Below are positions 21,179 through 28,289 of a stretch of 64,000 nt of DNA, piece by piece. The first letter of the stretch is position 1. Every line of letters starts with the position of its first letter. The DNA is from Sphingomonas sp. IW22 (GTDB taxonomy: Bacteria; Pseudomonadota; Alphaproteobacteria; Sphingomonadales; Sphingomonadaceae). The position numbers were made by a program, and so were the translations under genes. The notes under the pieces are model-generated. The model worked only from the letters and a program-made list of their open reading frames with translations. It searched no databases and had not been told where the DNA came from. The stretch spans positions 332,688-396,687 of the forward strand of contig NZ_JBGGWB010000002.1 of NCBI RefSeq assembly GCF_041321155.1, given 5' to 3'.

Positions 21179-23259
21179 GCGGGCAGCGCCTCTGCCGCTC
21201 CGATCACCGCGACGACCTCGACCGCCTTGTCTTCGGGCACTTCGAAAAAGCTCATGACCGGCGTGTCGGGCAGGTAAGTACGCACCAGCTTGCGAATCGC
21301 ACGGCGGATCGATGGCTGGACGACCAGCGCAAAGGGCTTGGCTTCCGCCATCAGCGGCTGTGCGGCCTGTTGCAGGGCGTCGACGATGCGGCGGCCCAGA
21401 TCGGGTTCGATGGTGTGCCGCCGCTGCGTGTCGGCGCGCATCGCCTGACCCAGCAGCGCCTCAAGCTGACCCTCCAGCGTCATCACGCGCAGCGGCTCGC
21501 GCACGCCGCACAGCTTCTGCACGATCAGGGGGCCGAGTTCGGGGCGGATTGTCTCGATCAGTTCCTCGGCATCGTTGGTGCGCTGGGCAGCGACGGCGAT
21601 GGCGGCGGCGATGCGGCGGAATTCCTTGAGCGGGATATTCTCGGCCAACAGGCCGCGCAGCACTTGGGTCAGCGTCGTCAGCGGCAGCGGGGCGGGGCAC
21701 AGGGCGGCGACCAGCGCGGCGGCGCGTTCCTTCAGCCCGTCCAGCAGCGCCTGCACTTCGTCCGGGCCGAGCAGGTCGGCGGCGTTCTGGATCAGCAGGT
21801 GGTTCAGATGCGTGGCGATCACCGTGCCTGGATCGACGACCAGATAGCCCATGCCCGTCGCCTGATCGGCATCGCCCGCCGCGATCCATGTCGCGTCCAG
21901 GCCAAAGGTCGGGTCCTTTGCCTCCTTGCCGCGCAGTGCGCCAACGCCCTGTCCGGTGTTCAGCGCCAGCATTTCGTCGGGCGACACCTGATCCTCGCCC
22001 ACGACGACGCCGTTGACCAGGATGCGATAGGTAAAGGGCGCCAGGTTGATGTCGTCGCGCACACGTACCTGCGGCACGACAAAGCCCAGTTCCTTGGACA
22101 ACTGACGCCGCACGCCGGTGATCCGGCTCATCAGCGGGCTGCCCTTGCGGTCGTCGACCAGCGGGACCAGGCCATAGCCGATGTCGAGCATGACCTGCAT
22201 CCCCTCGGTCACTTCGTCCCAGCTGATCTTGGACAGATCGGCGGGGGCAGATGCCTCGACGGGTTCGGGCGGCGGCGGGCGGTCGGCAATCTTCTTCAGG
22301 CGCCAGGCGGCATAACCGGCAGCGGAAGCGGCGGGCAGGATGACCATCGCCGGCATGCCCGGCAGAAAGCCCAGCAGCGTCAGGATCGCCGCCACCGGTG
22401 TCCAGGTGCGGTGCGATGCGAACTGGCTGCCGATCTGGCCCGACAGGTCGTGGGTGGAGGCGACGCGCGTCACGATCGCGGCTGCGGCGATGGACAGCAT
22501 CAGCGCGGGGATCTGCGCCACCAGCGCGTCACCGATCGCCAGCAGGATATAGGCGCTGGCCGCATCCGACACCGACAGGCCATGGCTGACCACGCCCAGG
22601 ATCAGGCCGCCGACAATGTTGATCGCCAGGATCAACAGTCCGGCCACCGCATCGCCCTTCACGAACTTGGACGAACCGTCCATCGCGCCATAGAAATCGG
22701 CTTCGGTCGATACCTCGACGCGACGCGCACGCGCTTCGTCGGGCGTGATCAGACCGGCATTCAGATCGGCGTCGATCGCCATCTGCTTGCCCGGCAGCGC
22801 GTCCAGCGTGAAGCGTGCCGACACTTCCGACACGCGGCCCGCGCCCTTTGTTACGACGATCATGTTGATGATCATCAGGATCGCGAACACCAGGATGCCG
22901 ACGACATAATCGCCGCCGATCAGGAAGGTGCCGAACGCCTCGATCACATGGCCCGCCGCCGCTTCGCCCTCATGCCCGTGTACCAGCACCACGCGGGTCG
23001 ATGCGACGTTCAGCCCCAGGCGGAACAGCGTGACGAACAGCAGCACCGTCGGAAAGGACGAGAAGTCGAGCGGCTTCTGCGCGTTCAGCGCCACCATCAG
23101 CACAGCCAGGCTGAGCATAATGTTGGCGATGAAGAACACGTCGAGCAATGGCGCCGGGATCGGCACCACCATCAGCACGACCAGCAGCAGGATGGCGCCC
23201 GGCAGCGCCGCCGAACGCGACGCGGATCCCCAGCCACCCTTGGCGAGCGAAGCGAACAT
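21175..23259 (-). CDS. flhA: Flagellar export apparatus protein FlhA
   Basis: 694 residues. The N-terminal half has about eight transmembrane helices with the FHIPEP-family region (FVKGDAVAGLLILAINIVGG; LGDALVAQIPALMLSIAAA-like segment). The C-terminal half is the cytoplasmic ring domain that docks chaperone-substrate complexes. It is an essential part of the flagellar type III export gate. The start overlaps the stop of the upstream transglycosylase gene as TGATG. Confidence 0.96.
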   Translation of the reverse strand: MFASLAKGGWGSASRSAALPGAILLLVVLMVVPIPAPLLDVFFIANIMLSLAVLMVALNAQKPLDFSSFPTVLLFVTLFRLGLNVASTRVVLVHGHEGEAAAGHVIEAFGTFLIGGDYVVGILVFAILMIINMIVVTKGAGRVSEVSARFTLDALPGKQMAIDADLNAGLITPDEARARRVEVSTEADFYGAMDGSSKFVKGDAVAGLLILAINIVGGLILGVVSHGLSVSDAASAYILLAIGDALVAQIPALMLSIAAAAIVTRVASTHDLSGQIGSQFASHRTWTPVAAILTLLGFLPGMPAMVILPAASAAGYAAWRLKKIADRPPPPEPVEASAPADLSKISWDEVTEGMQVMLDIGYGLVPLVDDRKGSPLMSRITGVRRQLSKELGFVVPQVRVRDDINLAPFTYRILVNGVVVGEDQVSPDEMLALNTGQGVGALRGKEAKDPTFGLDATWIAAGDADQATGMGYLVVDPGTVIATHLNHLLIQNAADLLGPDEVQALLDGLKERAAALVAALCPAPLPLTTLTQVLRGLLAENIPLKEFRRIAAAIAVAAQRTNDAEELIETIRPELGPLIVQKLCGVREPLRVMTLEGQLEALLGQAMRADTQRRHTIEPDLGRRIVDALQQAAQPLMAEAKPFALVVQPSIRRAIRKLVRTYLPDTPVMSFFEVPEDKAVEVVAVIGAAEALPA

Positions 23260-24149
23260 CAGGCCCCCAGATTGGCGAGCATGAGATAGGCAAGACGCGC
23301 GGTTTCCGGCGTCGGGCGATAGGGGCTGACACGGTCGGCGGCCAGCGCGTCACGCGGCTGCGCGCGCACGACGTTCAGATTGGCCAGCGTCGTCTCAAGC
23401 CAGTTGTTGTCGCCGTCGGTCGCTCCATTGCCCAGAATGACATCGACGCCGGGCATGCGCGGCGTGGTGTCGGTGCTGGCCAGCGCCATGCCGTCGGGCA
23501 GCGCGCGCGACGCGACTTCGGCGCCGCGATCCAGCTTGCCCGCGAACCGGTCATAGATTTCACCCAATGAGCGCGGGCGTCCGCCATCGGCATAGAAGAT
23601 GCTGCGATTGGCGGCGGCGGCGGCGGGGAACATGGATGCGGCGACGCGGCCGGGTGCGGCCTGCATCGTGCCCAGAAACTTCTTGGCGCCGCCCAGACCC
23701 AGGAAATGCGCCATGTAAAGGTCGGTGCCGTTCGCTTCGCGACCCAGCGTGGATTCCAGCGCTGCCTTGTTGTCGCTGGCATGTTCGGCGGCCATCAGCG
23801 ACGCGGCGCGCGGGTCGCTTCTCAGATCCAGAATGGCGCGGCGCACCCCTGCATCGGCAACATGATAGCGGCCATTGGCGCCGCGCTGGATGCTGTCTGC
23901 GGCCCAGCCAAGGCCATGTTCGGCGCCATGTTCCTTCATCACGCCCAGCCAGCTCTGTTCGATGAACTGGTAAAGCCCCGTGGCGGAGGAAGTGCGAGCG
24001 CGCGCATTGGCGCGCATGCCGCTTTCGATCTGCGCCTGACCCAGCAGATAGGTGAAGTCCACGCCCGTGCGACGGCTCGCTTCGGCAATGGCCGAATGCG
24101 GGCTGGTCTGTTGCGGGATGGTTGCCGCAGTTGCGACACGCATATTCAT
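23259..24149 (-). CDS. Flagellar-cluster lytic transglycosylase (SLT-like)
   Basis: 296 residues. The N-terminal half resembles soluble lytic transglycosylases: GVDFTYLLGQAQIESGMRANARARTSSATGLYQFIEQSWL, with the catalytic Glu in QIESG, and the YMAHFLGLGGAKKFL segment. No signal peptide is evident, which suggests export by the flagellar pathway (inference). FlgJ in this genome is only the short rod-binding domain, so this separate enzyme probably opens the peptidoglycan for the rod. It is first gene of an SLT-flhA-fliA operon and is preceded by a sigma-54 promoter. Confidence 0.85.
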   Translation of the reverse strand: MNMRVATAATIPQQTSPHSAIAEASRRTGVDFTYLLGQAQIESGMRANARARTSSATGLYQFIEQSWLGVMKEHGAEHGLGWAADSIQRGANGRYHVADAGVRRAILDLRSDPRAASLMAAEHASDNKAALESTLGREANGTDLYMAHFLGLGGAKKFLGTMQAAPGRVAASMFPAAAAANRSIFYADGGRPRSLGEIYDRFAGKLDRGAEVASRALPDGMALASTDTTPRMPGVDVILGNGATDGDNNWLETTLANLNVVRAQPRDALAADRVSPYRPTPETARLAYLMLANLGA

Positions 24150-24182
24150 TGCCGGTAAGCCCCCGTGTTCACGGGTTCACCA

Positions 24183-24197
24183 GCAAGGGGCGTGCCA
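24183..24197 (-). promoter_or_regulatory. Sigma-54 (-24/-12) promoter for SLT-flhA-fliA
   Basis: On the minus strand the sequence reads CTGGCACGCCCCTTGCT-like: TGGCAC at 24192-24197, five bases, then TTGC at 24183-24186. It is identical over 15 bases to the flgB promoter. The predicted start of transcription is near 24171, leaving a leader of about 22 bases before the ATG at 24149. The GG/GC dinucleotides have the correct spacing. Confidence 0.85.
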
Positions 24198-24222
24198 ATC
24201 GTGGGGCTGTCGCCCCGCCGGA

Positions 24223-24528
24223 TCAGGCGAAGGCAGTCGCGCGGTAGGGAGCGACCGCCTGACCGGCAAGCGACTGCAGCCGGCGGCGGACATTTGCCGC
24301 CATCAGGTTCACATAAATCCGCGCGGTATCGTTCAACCGCTGCGCCTCACGCGCCAGCGCGCGCAGTTCATCGGTCATCGGCTCGCCTTCGCATGCGGCG
24401 ACGGTGTCGATATGGCCCAGCTTGGCCGATGTCGCGCGTTCCAGCGCGCGGGGGTCGTTCGCCTTCAGCGCCGCGATTTCGGCGTGGAGGCATTCGATCA
24501 CCTGAACAAGAGCGTCACGCCGGTTCAT
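24223..24528 (-). CDS. flgN: FlgN-like flagellar export chaperone
   Basis: 101 residues, mostly helical and charged (MNRRDALVQVIECLHAEIAALKANDPRALERATSAKLGHIDTVAA...), matching the size and helical pattern of FlgN, which escorts FlgK and FlgL to the export gate. Assignment rests on composition plus position: it overlaps flgM by 14 bases on the same strand, the usual flgM-flgN arrangement. Primary sequence conservation in this family is low. Confidence 0.7.
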   Translation of the reverse strand: MNRRDALVQVIECLHAEIAALKANDPRALERATSAKLGHIDTVAACEGEPMTDELRALAREAQRLNDTARIYVNLMAANVRRRLQSLAGQAVAPYRATAFA

Positions 24529-24811
24529 CGGGCTTCCAGTTCAGCTTGAAGGCGAGAAGGCGGTCGGCAATCGTCGTCGGCACGATCGGAAAGCTGCCAT
24601 CGGCAACAGCCTTGCGAATGCGTGCGACACGATCGCTGTCGACCGGCGGGGTCGATGCCAGATCGCGCGCGGTGGCCACCATCGACGACGCGGCGCCCGC
24701 TTCGACCTTTGCATCAGCAGCGGGCGCGACGCGCGCGGCGGCCTTGACCGGCGCGACGGGCGCCAATGCGACCTTGTTGAGCTTCGAACCGATCGGGTCC
24801 ACCATCGCCAT
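24515..24811 (-). CDS. flgM: Anti-sigma-28 factor FlgM
   Basis: 98 residues from ATG 24811 (GGAAAG just upstream); an ATG at 24805 giving MVDPIGSKLN is also possible. The N-terminus MVDPIGSK and the C-terminal sigma-binding helices SDRVARIRKAVADGSFPIVPTTIADRLLAFK are typical of FlgM. The Ala/Val/Pro-rich middle is likely disordered. It holds FliA inactive until the hook is complete, then is exported. Confidence 0.87.
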   Translation of the reverse strand: MAMVDPIGSKLNKVALAPVAPVKAAARVAPAADAKVEAGAASSMVATARDLASTPPVDSDRVARIRKAVADGSFPIVPTTIADRLLAFKLNWKPDEPA

Positions 24812-24908
24812 CACTTTCCATGCGTGTCTGACAGGGAGGGTAACGACCGGCTTTCGGCAGCGTTTAGGAAAAAATTCACGGTTCGCGAAAAAAAGTTCGC
24901 GGCGCCGC

Positions 24909-25430
24909 TCAGCTGCTCCATCCGGGCAGGGTTACCCGGCCGGGTTCGACGGCCACTGCCTGGATCGGCGGCTTGGACGGATCGATACGCACCATCAGCC
25001 GCCCGCCACGTGGCGCGTCGCCCATCGCGACGCCGTCGCGCGTGATCGAAAAGCCGGCCGAACCGGCGGCGACCGTCACCGGATCGCCGCGCTTCACCAC
25101 GATTTCGGGCTTTGCAGGGGCGGCGATCGGCGCAGGGGCCGATGCGGCGATGATCGGGCGGGGTTCCGCCTTTGGCGATTTGATCGGCACATAAATGCGC
25201 CAGACCGGTGCCATACATCGGACGACGACCGCGTCGCGCGTACTGCCGCGCCATTCGAACTGCGGCATCGGGCATCGCGCCAGCTTCAACCGGGCATCGA
25301 CCCGCGTCAGCGCGCCGCCATCCTCCCCGATGGCATGACCGGTAAATTGTTCGACGGCGGTGTCCAGCAGCGCGGTCGATTGAAAATCCGGCGCGGCGGC
25401 CAGTGCCAGCAGGAAAAGGGCGGGGGTCAT
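24909..25430 (-). CDS. flgA: Flagellar P-ring assembly chaperone FlgA
   Basis: 173 residues: a short signal peptide (MTPALFLLALAAAP), then a SAF-type C-terminal domain with VVKRGDPVTVAAGSAGFSITRDGVAMGDAPRGGRLMVRI. FlgA assists FlgI polymerisation around the rod in the periplasm. It overlaps the motB-like gene upstream by 4 bases, and a 97-base gap separates it from flgM. That gap contains direct repeats GTTCGCG but no promoter I could assign. Confidence 0.9.
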   Translation of the reverse strand: MTPALFLLALAAAPDFQSTALLDTAVEQFTGHAIGEDGGALTRVDARLKLARCPMPQFEWRGSTRDAVVVRCMAPVWRIYVPIKSPKAEPRPIIAASAPAPIAAPAKPEIVVKRGDPVTVAAGSAGFSITRDGVAMGDAPRGGRLMVRIDPSKPPIQAVAVEPGRVTLPGWSS

Positions 25431-25987
25431 GGGTTCGCTCCTGTTTGGGCGGCAAGCGGCAATTGCCGGGCGGCAATGGCTTGCCGCCCGCCGGCAAAGC
25501 CGACCGAGAGAAGGACGTGGCGACCCCGTGTGTCGAGGTCGGTGGAAATGGCGATGCGGTCACGCGGCACTGCGCCCGACCGCACCAGGATTGCTGCCAC
25601 CGCGCGGGCGCGATCGGCGGCCAGGATAGGCGCGCTGTCGGTCAGCGGATCGCGGTCGGCCGCGCTGTCGTCGGTCGATCCGGTAACGGTGACGATGGTG
25701 CGCGGGTCTTTGGCTGCTTCGGTCGCCCAGCCGACCAGCCGGGCAATGCGCGGCGCGGTAGCGTCGGCGACGGCGAAACCGCGCACGACCGCGCGGTCCA
25801 GCGGCATGGGCGGCGCCCCCGGTTCGGGCACGCCGAACCCTTCCCGTATCGCGGCGGCAAGCTGTTGCCGGTCGAGCTGGGCCGACTGCACAAAGACGAA
25901 GAAGCCCACCAGCAACAGGCACAGATCGGCCAGCGTGATCAGCCAGAGCGGGCGGGCGGCCTGCTCCTCGAACCGTGCGCGGGTCAT
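25427..25987 (-). CDS. MotB-like / OmpA-family stator protein, short and degenerate
   Basis: 186 residues from ATG 25987. One transmembrane helix carries the proton/ion-binding type Asp at residue 21 (LITLADLCLLLVGFFVF). The C-terminal part is OmpA-like but reduced: TVTGSTDDSAADRDPLTDS...LAADRARAVAAILVRSGAV replaces the usual GHTD...LS..RA peptidoglycan-binding pattern. A low-complexity tail (GGRQAIAARQLPLAAQTG) is encoded by hexamer repeats. It overlaps the motA-like gene by 4 bases. A true MotB is encoded at 36458-37462, so this is a second, divergent stator-type pair whose role in rotation is unproved. Confidence 0.75.
   Translation of the reverse strand: MTRARFEEQAARPLWLITLADLCLLLVGFFVFVQSAQLDRQQLAAAIREGFGVPEPGAPPMPLDRAVVRGFAVADATAPRIARLVGWATEAAKDPRTIVTVTGSTDDSAADRDPLTDSAPILAADRARAVAAILVRSGAVPRDRIAISTDLDTRGRHVLLSVGFAGGRQAIAARQLPLAAQTGANP
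25450..25497. repeat. Array of six TTGCCG/CGGCAA hexamers inside the motB-like gene
   Basis: Hexamers at 25450-25455, 25457-25462, 25471-25476 and 25492-25497 (CGGCAA) and 25463-25468, 25481-25486 (TTGCCG) fall within 48 bases. The same hexamer fills the sigma-54 intergenic region 1.2 kb away. The array starts 20 bases upstream of the flgA start codon, so it could be an enhancer for flagellar transcription or a coding low-complexity tract. Confidence 0.7.
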
Positions 25988-26625
25988 GCGGCGGCAACCC
26001 GTGGCCGCTCGCGCCGGGCAAGGGCGTGGAGAGGGGCTTCCAGGCGCTCGCGCTCGAACGCCTCGTCGCGGGCAAGGCGGCGCAGGCGGCCTGCGATCGG
26101 CTGGGCGATCAGATTGCCGAACAGCGCACCGTACAGCGTGGCGAGCAGCGCAACCGCCATGCCGGGGCCGATCGCAGCGGGATCCTGCATCGCGGTGAAC
26201 ATCCGCACCAGGCCAATGATCGTGCCGATCAGGCCAAAGGCGGGTGCCGCCTCCGCCATGCTCGACCAGATTTCGGCGGCGGCCAGCTGACGTTCGGCGC
26301 GTGCGTCGCGGGCGCGGATTACGGCGTCGCGCACCGCTTCGGGCGGATCGCCGTCGACGATCATCCGCACCGCCAGTGCGACATCGGGATCGGCGATCAC
26401 CGACTTGTCGAGTGCCATCACCCCGTGTTTGCGCGCAATCCGGCCAAGCGCGGCGATCTGGTCGACGGTTTCGTCCATGCGCGGCGCCGCGCGCGGCAGG
26501 GTTGCCAGCGCCGCAAGGCCGCGGCCGATCTGGCCCAGCGGAAATCGCACCAGCGTGGCAGCCGCCACGCCACCCAGCACGACGAGCGCTGCAGTCGGAT
26601 CGGCAAAGGTCGCGAGCGGATTCAT
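25984..26625 (-). CDS. MotA/TolQ/ExbB-type channel protein, second stator
   Basis: 213 residues with the MotA topology: helices at about 10-28, then a cytoplasmic domain (GLAALATLPRAAPRMDETVDQIAALGRIARKHGVMALDK), and two C-terminal helices (APAFGLIGTIIGLVRMFTAM; ALLATLYGALFGNLIAQPIAGRL). It is shorter than canonical MotA (about 290) and closer to PomA-type proteins. It is the first gene of the minus flagellar arm. The sigma-54 promoter directly upstream would start transcription only about two bases before its ATG. Confidence 0.82.
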   Translation of the reverse strand: MNPLATFADPTAALVVLGGVAAATLVRFPLGQIGRGLAALATLPRAAPRMDETVDQIAALGRIARKHGVMALDKSVIADPDVALAVRMIVDGDPPEAVRDAVIRARDARAERQLAAAEIWSSMAEAAPAFGLIGTIIGLVRMFTAMQDPAAIGPGMAVALLATLYGALFGNLIAQPIAGRLRRLARDEAFERERLEAPLHALARRERPRVAAA

Positions 26626-26638
26626 GCGCGAGCTTCCA

Positions 26639-26653
26639 GCAAGAGCCGTGCCA
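26639..26653 (-). promoter_or_regulatory. Sigma-54 promoter of the motA-like/motB-like/flgA operon
   Basis: Minus strand: TGGCAC (26648-26653), five bases GGCTC, TTGC (26639-26642), followed by T. This matches the -24/-12 consensus. Counting from the -12 C, transcription would start about two bases upstream of the ATG at 26625, so the mRNA would be almost leaderless. Confidence 0.82.
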
Positions 26654-26711
26654 TTGCCGCCCCGGTTGCCGTTTGCCGGTCGGGCGGCAAGCGTTTGCCG
26701 GTTCCTTGCCG
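26654..26711. repeat. Six TTGCCG/CGGCAA hexamers between divergent sigma-54 promoters, likely enhancer
   Basis: TTGCCG occurs at 26654-26659, 26666-26671, 26673-26678, 26695-26700 and 26706-26711, and CGGCAA at 26685-26690. The last CGGCAA and the next TTGCCG form a 16-bp palindrome with a 4-base spacer (26685-26700). Sigma-54 promoters need an upstream activator; a FlbD- or FleQ-type protein binding these sites is the natural inference. The activator gene is not in the window. Confidence 0.7.
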
Positions 26712-26742
26712 ATCAGGGGCTGCCGATGCGGCCCCGTGAAAC

Positions 26743-26757
26743 TGGCACGCCCCTTGC
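26743..26757 (+). promoter_or_regulatory. Sigma-54 promoter of the flgB operon
   Basis: CTGGCACGCCCCTTGCT: TGGCAC at 26743-26748, spacer of five, TTGC at 26754-26757. The predicted transcription start is near 26769, giving a 38-base leader with a strong AAAGGAGG before the flgB ATG at 26807. Confidence 0.88.
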
Positions 26758-26806
26758 TGGATCGTTCGTGAATTGATGCGAGCGCAGGAAAGGAGGGCGC
26801 GGACAG

Positions 26807-27160
26807 ATGGCGAATGAAGGACTTTTCGGGATCCATGGCACCGCGCTGGCCGTCCGGTCGCAACGCATGGGTCAGCTGGCGTCGAACATCGCCAATGCAT
26901 CGACTCCCGGTTACCAGGCGAAGGACATCGACTTTCAGGCCGCGCTTCGCGGGGCGGAGGCGCCGGGCGGGCGTGCCGATATGGCGATTGCCGCCGCCAC
27001 CAAATATCGCGTTCCGCTTCAGGCATCGATCGACGGCAACACGGTCGAGCTCTCGACCGAACAGACTGCCTTTGCCGAAAATGCGGTCGCCTATCAGACG
27101 ACGCTGTCGTTCCTGAACGGTCGCATCAACACCATCACCCGTGCGCTGAAGGGCGAATGA
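26807..27160 (+). CDS. flgB: Flagellar proximal rod protein FlgB
   Basis: 117 residues, normal for FlgB. The rod/hook N-terminal motif ASNIANASTPGYQAKDIDF and the C-terminal helix (NTVELSTEQTAFAENAVAYQTTLSFLNGRINTITRALKGE) are present. It builds the base of the flagellar rod in the periplasm and is secreted by the type III system. First gene of the long plus-strand operon; AAAGGAGG precedes the ATG and its end overlaps flgC. Confidence 0.95.
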   Translation: MANEGLFGIHGTALAVRSQRMGQLASNIANASTPGYQAKDIDFQAALRGAEAPGGRADMAIAAATKYRVPLQASIDGNTVELSTEQTAFAENAVAYQTTLSFLNGRINTITRALKGE

Positions 27161-27576
27161 CCATGGCCGGCAGCAACCCGCTCAACATCTTCCAGGTTTC
27201 CGGCCGCGCCATGTCGGCGCAGCTGGTGCGGATGAACACGACCGCCTCGAACCTTGCCAATGCCGGCACGGTCGCCACGACAGAGGCCGCCGCCTATCGC
27301 ACGATGAAGCCGGTGTTCCGGACGCATTTCGATACCGCGAGCAGCATGGCTACTGTCGATGTCGAAACGGTGATGAGTGCTGGCGAAGCGCCGACCAAGC
27401 GCCACGACCCCGGCCACCCGCTGGCCGATGCCGACGGCAATGTGTGGGAATCGGCGGTCGATGAAACGCGCGAGCTGGTCGACATGATGGAAGCGGCGCG
27501 CACCTATCAGAACAATGTCGAGGTGATGCAGACGGCCAAGTCGCTGATCACCGAAACGCTGCGGCTGGGACGCTGA
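27157..27576 (+). CDS. flgC: Flagellar rod protein FlgC
   Basis: 139 residues. N-terminal MNTTASNLANAGTVATTEAAAYR and C-terminal DMMEAARTYQNNVEVMQTAKSLITETLRLG helices are the FlgC pattern. It polymerises with FlgB, FlgF and FlgG to make the rod. The start overlaps flgB by 4 bases (ATGA); a second ATG lies two codons downstream. Confidence 0.95.
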   Translation: MTMAGSNPLNIFQVSGRAMSAQLVRMNTTASNLANAGTVATTEAAAYRTMKPVFRTHFDTASSMATVDVETVMSAGEAPTKRHDPGHPLADADGNVWESAVDETRELVDMMEAARTYQNNVEVMQTAKSLITETLRLGR

Positions 27577-27578
27577 TC

Positions 27579-28262
27579 ATGGCCAGCAGCTTTGACAACA
27601 CCCTTAGCGGGCTTGGCATCAATCGTTCGGCCGCCGGGTCGGTGGAAACCGTCACGCGGGCACAGACCCAGACGATGGATCAGTCCGACTTCCTCGAACT
27701 GATGACCGCCCAGCTTAAGAACCAAGACCCGTTCGAACCGGTCGACAATACCCAGATGGTTGCCCAGATGGCGCAATTCTCGTCGCTGGCGGGCATTACC
27801 GAAATGTCCTCCACGCTGAAGGCGATTGCCGAGAAGCTGGGCGGGGCGACGATGGGTGACGCGCTCAACTGGGCCGGGCGCACCGTCCTGACCGAAGGGG
27901 CGGTCGCCTATCCGCGCGCCAGCGGCGGGATCGAGGGTGCGGTTGAGCTGGACGCCGCCGCGACCGACGTCACCGTGACGATCAGCGACGCCAATGGCGG
28001 CGTTCTCAAGCGGATCGAGCTGGGTCAGAAGACGGCCGGCACCGCCAATTTCAACTGGGACGGCAAGACCGAGGCCGGCGAGGATGCCGGCGCGGGGCCG
28101 TTCGTCGTTTCTGTCTCTGCCACCGAAGGCGCCGCCCCGGTTGCCGCCCGCAGCCTGGTCTGGGCGCCGGTCACATCGGTTTCGATGGTTGCGGGCGAGC
28201 CGATGCTCACGCTGCCCGGCATCGGCCAGGTCAAGGCAAGCGCCGTCCGATCGGTCGGCTGA
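27579..28262 (+). CDS. flgD: Hook-capping scaffold protein FlgD
   Basis: 227 residues. The conserved N-terminal segment SDFLELMTAQLKNQDPFEPVDNTQMVAQMAQFSSLAGI (residues 31-68) and a C-terminal FlgD Ig/tudor-like region (TVTISDANGGVLKRIELGQKTAGTANFNWDGKTEAG) are clear. It caps the growing hook and is discarded after completion. Two bases separate it from flgC. Confidence 0.95.
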   Translation: MASSFDNTLSGLGINRSAAGSVETVTRAQTQTMDQSDFLELMTAQLKNQDPFEPVDNTQMVAQMAQFSSLAGITEMSSTLKAIAEKLGGATMGDALNWAGRTVLTEGAVAYPRASGGIEGAVELDAAATDVTVTISDANGGVLKRIELGQKTAGTANFNWDGKTEAGEDAGAGPFVVSVSATEGAAPVAARSLVWAPVTSVSMVAGEPMLTLPGIGQVKASAVRSVG

Positions 28263-28289
28263 ACCCATTTCGCGAAAGGAAGCAACACG

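Noticed and set aside
21370..23289. 639-codon plus-strand open frame over flhA
   Set aside because: Gln/His/Asp/Arg-rich shadow of flhA.
24815..24908. Sigma-28 promoter ahead of flgM (CCTAAACGCTGCCGAAA)
   Set aside because: The half-sites resemble the consensus but are only four bases apart, far too close.
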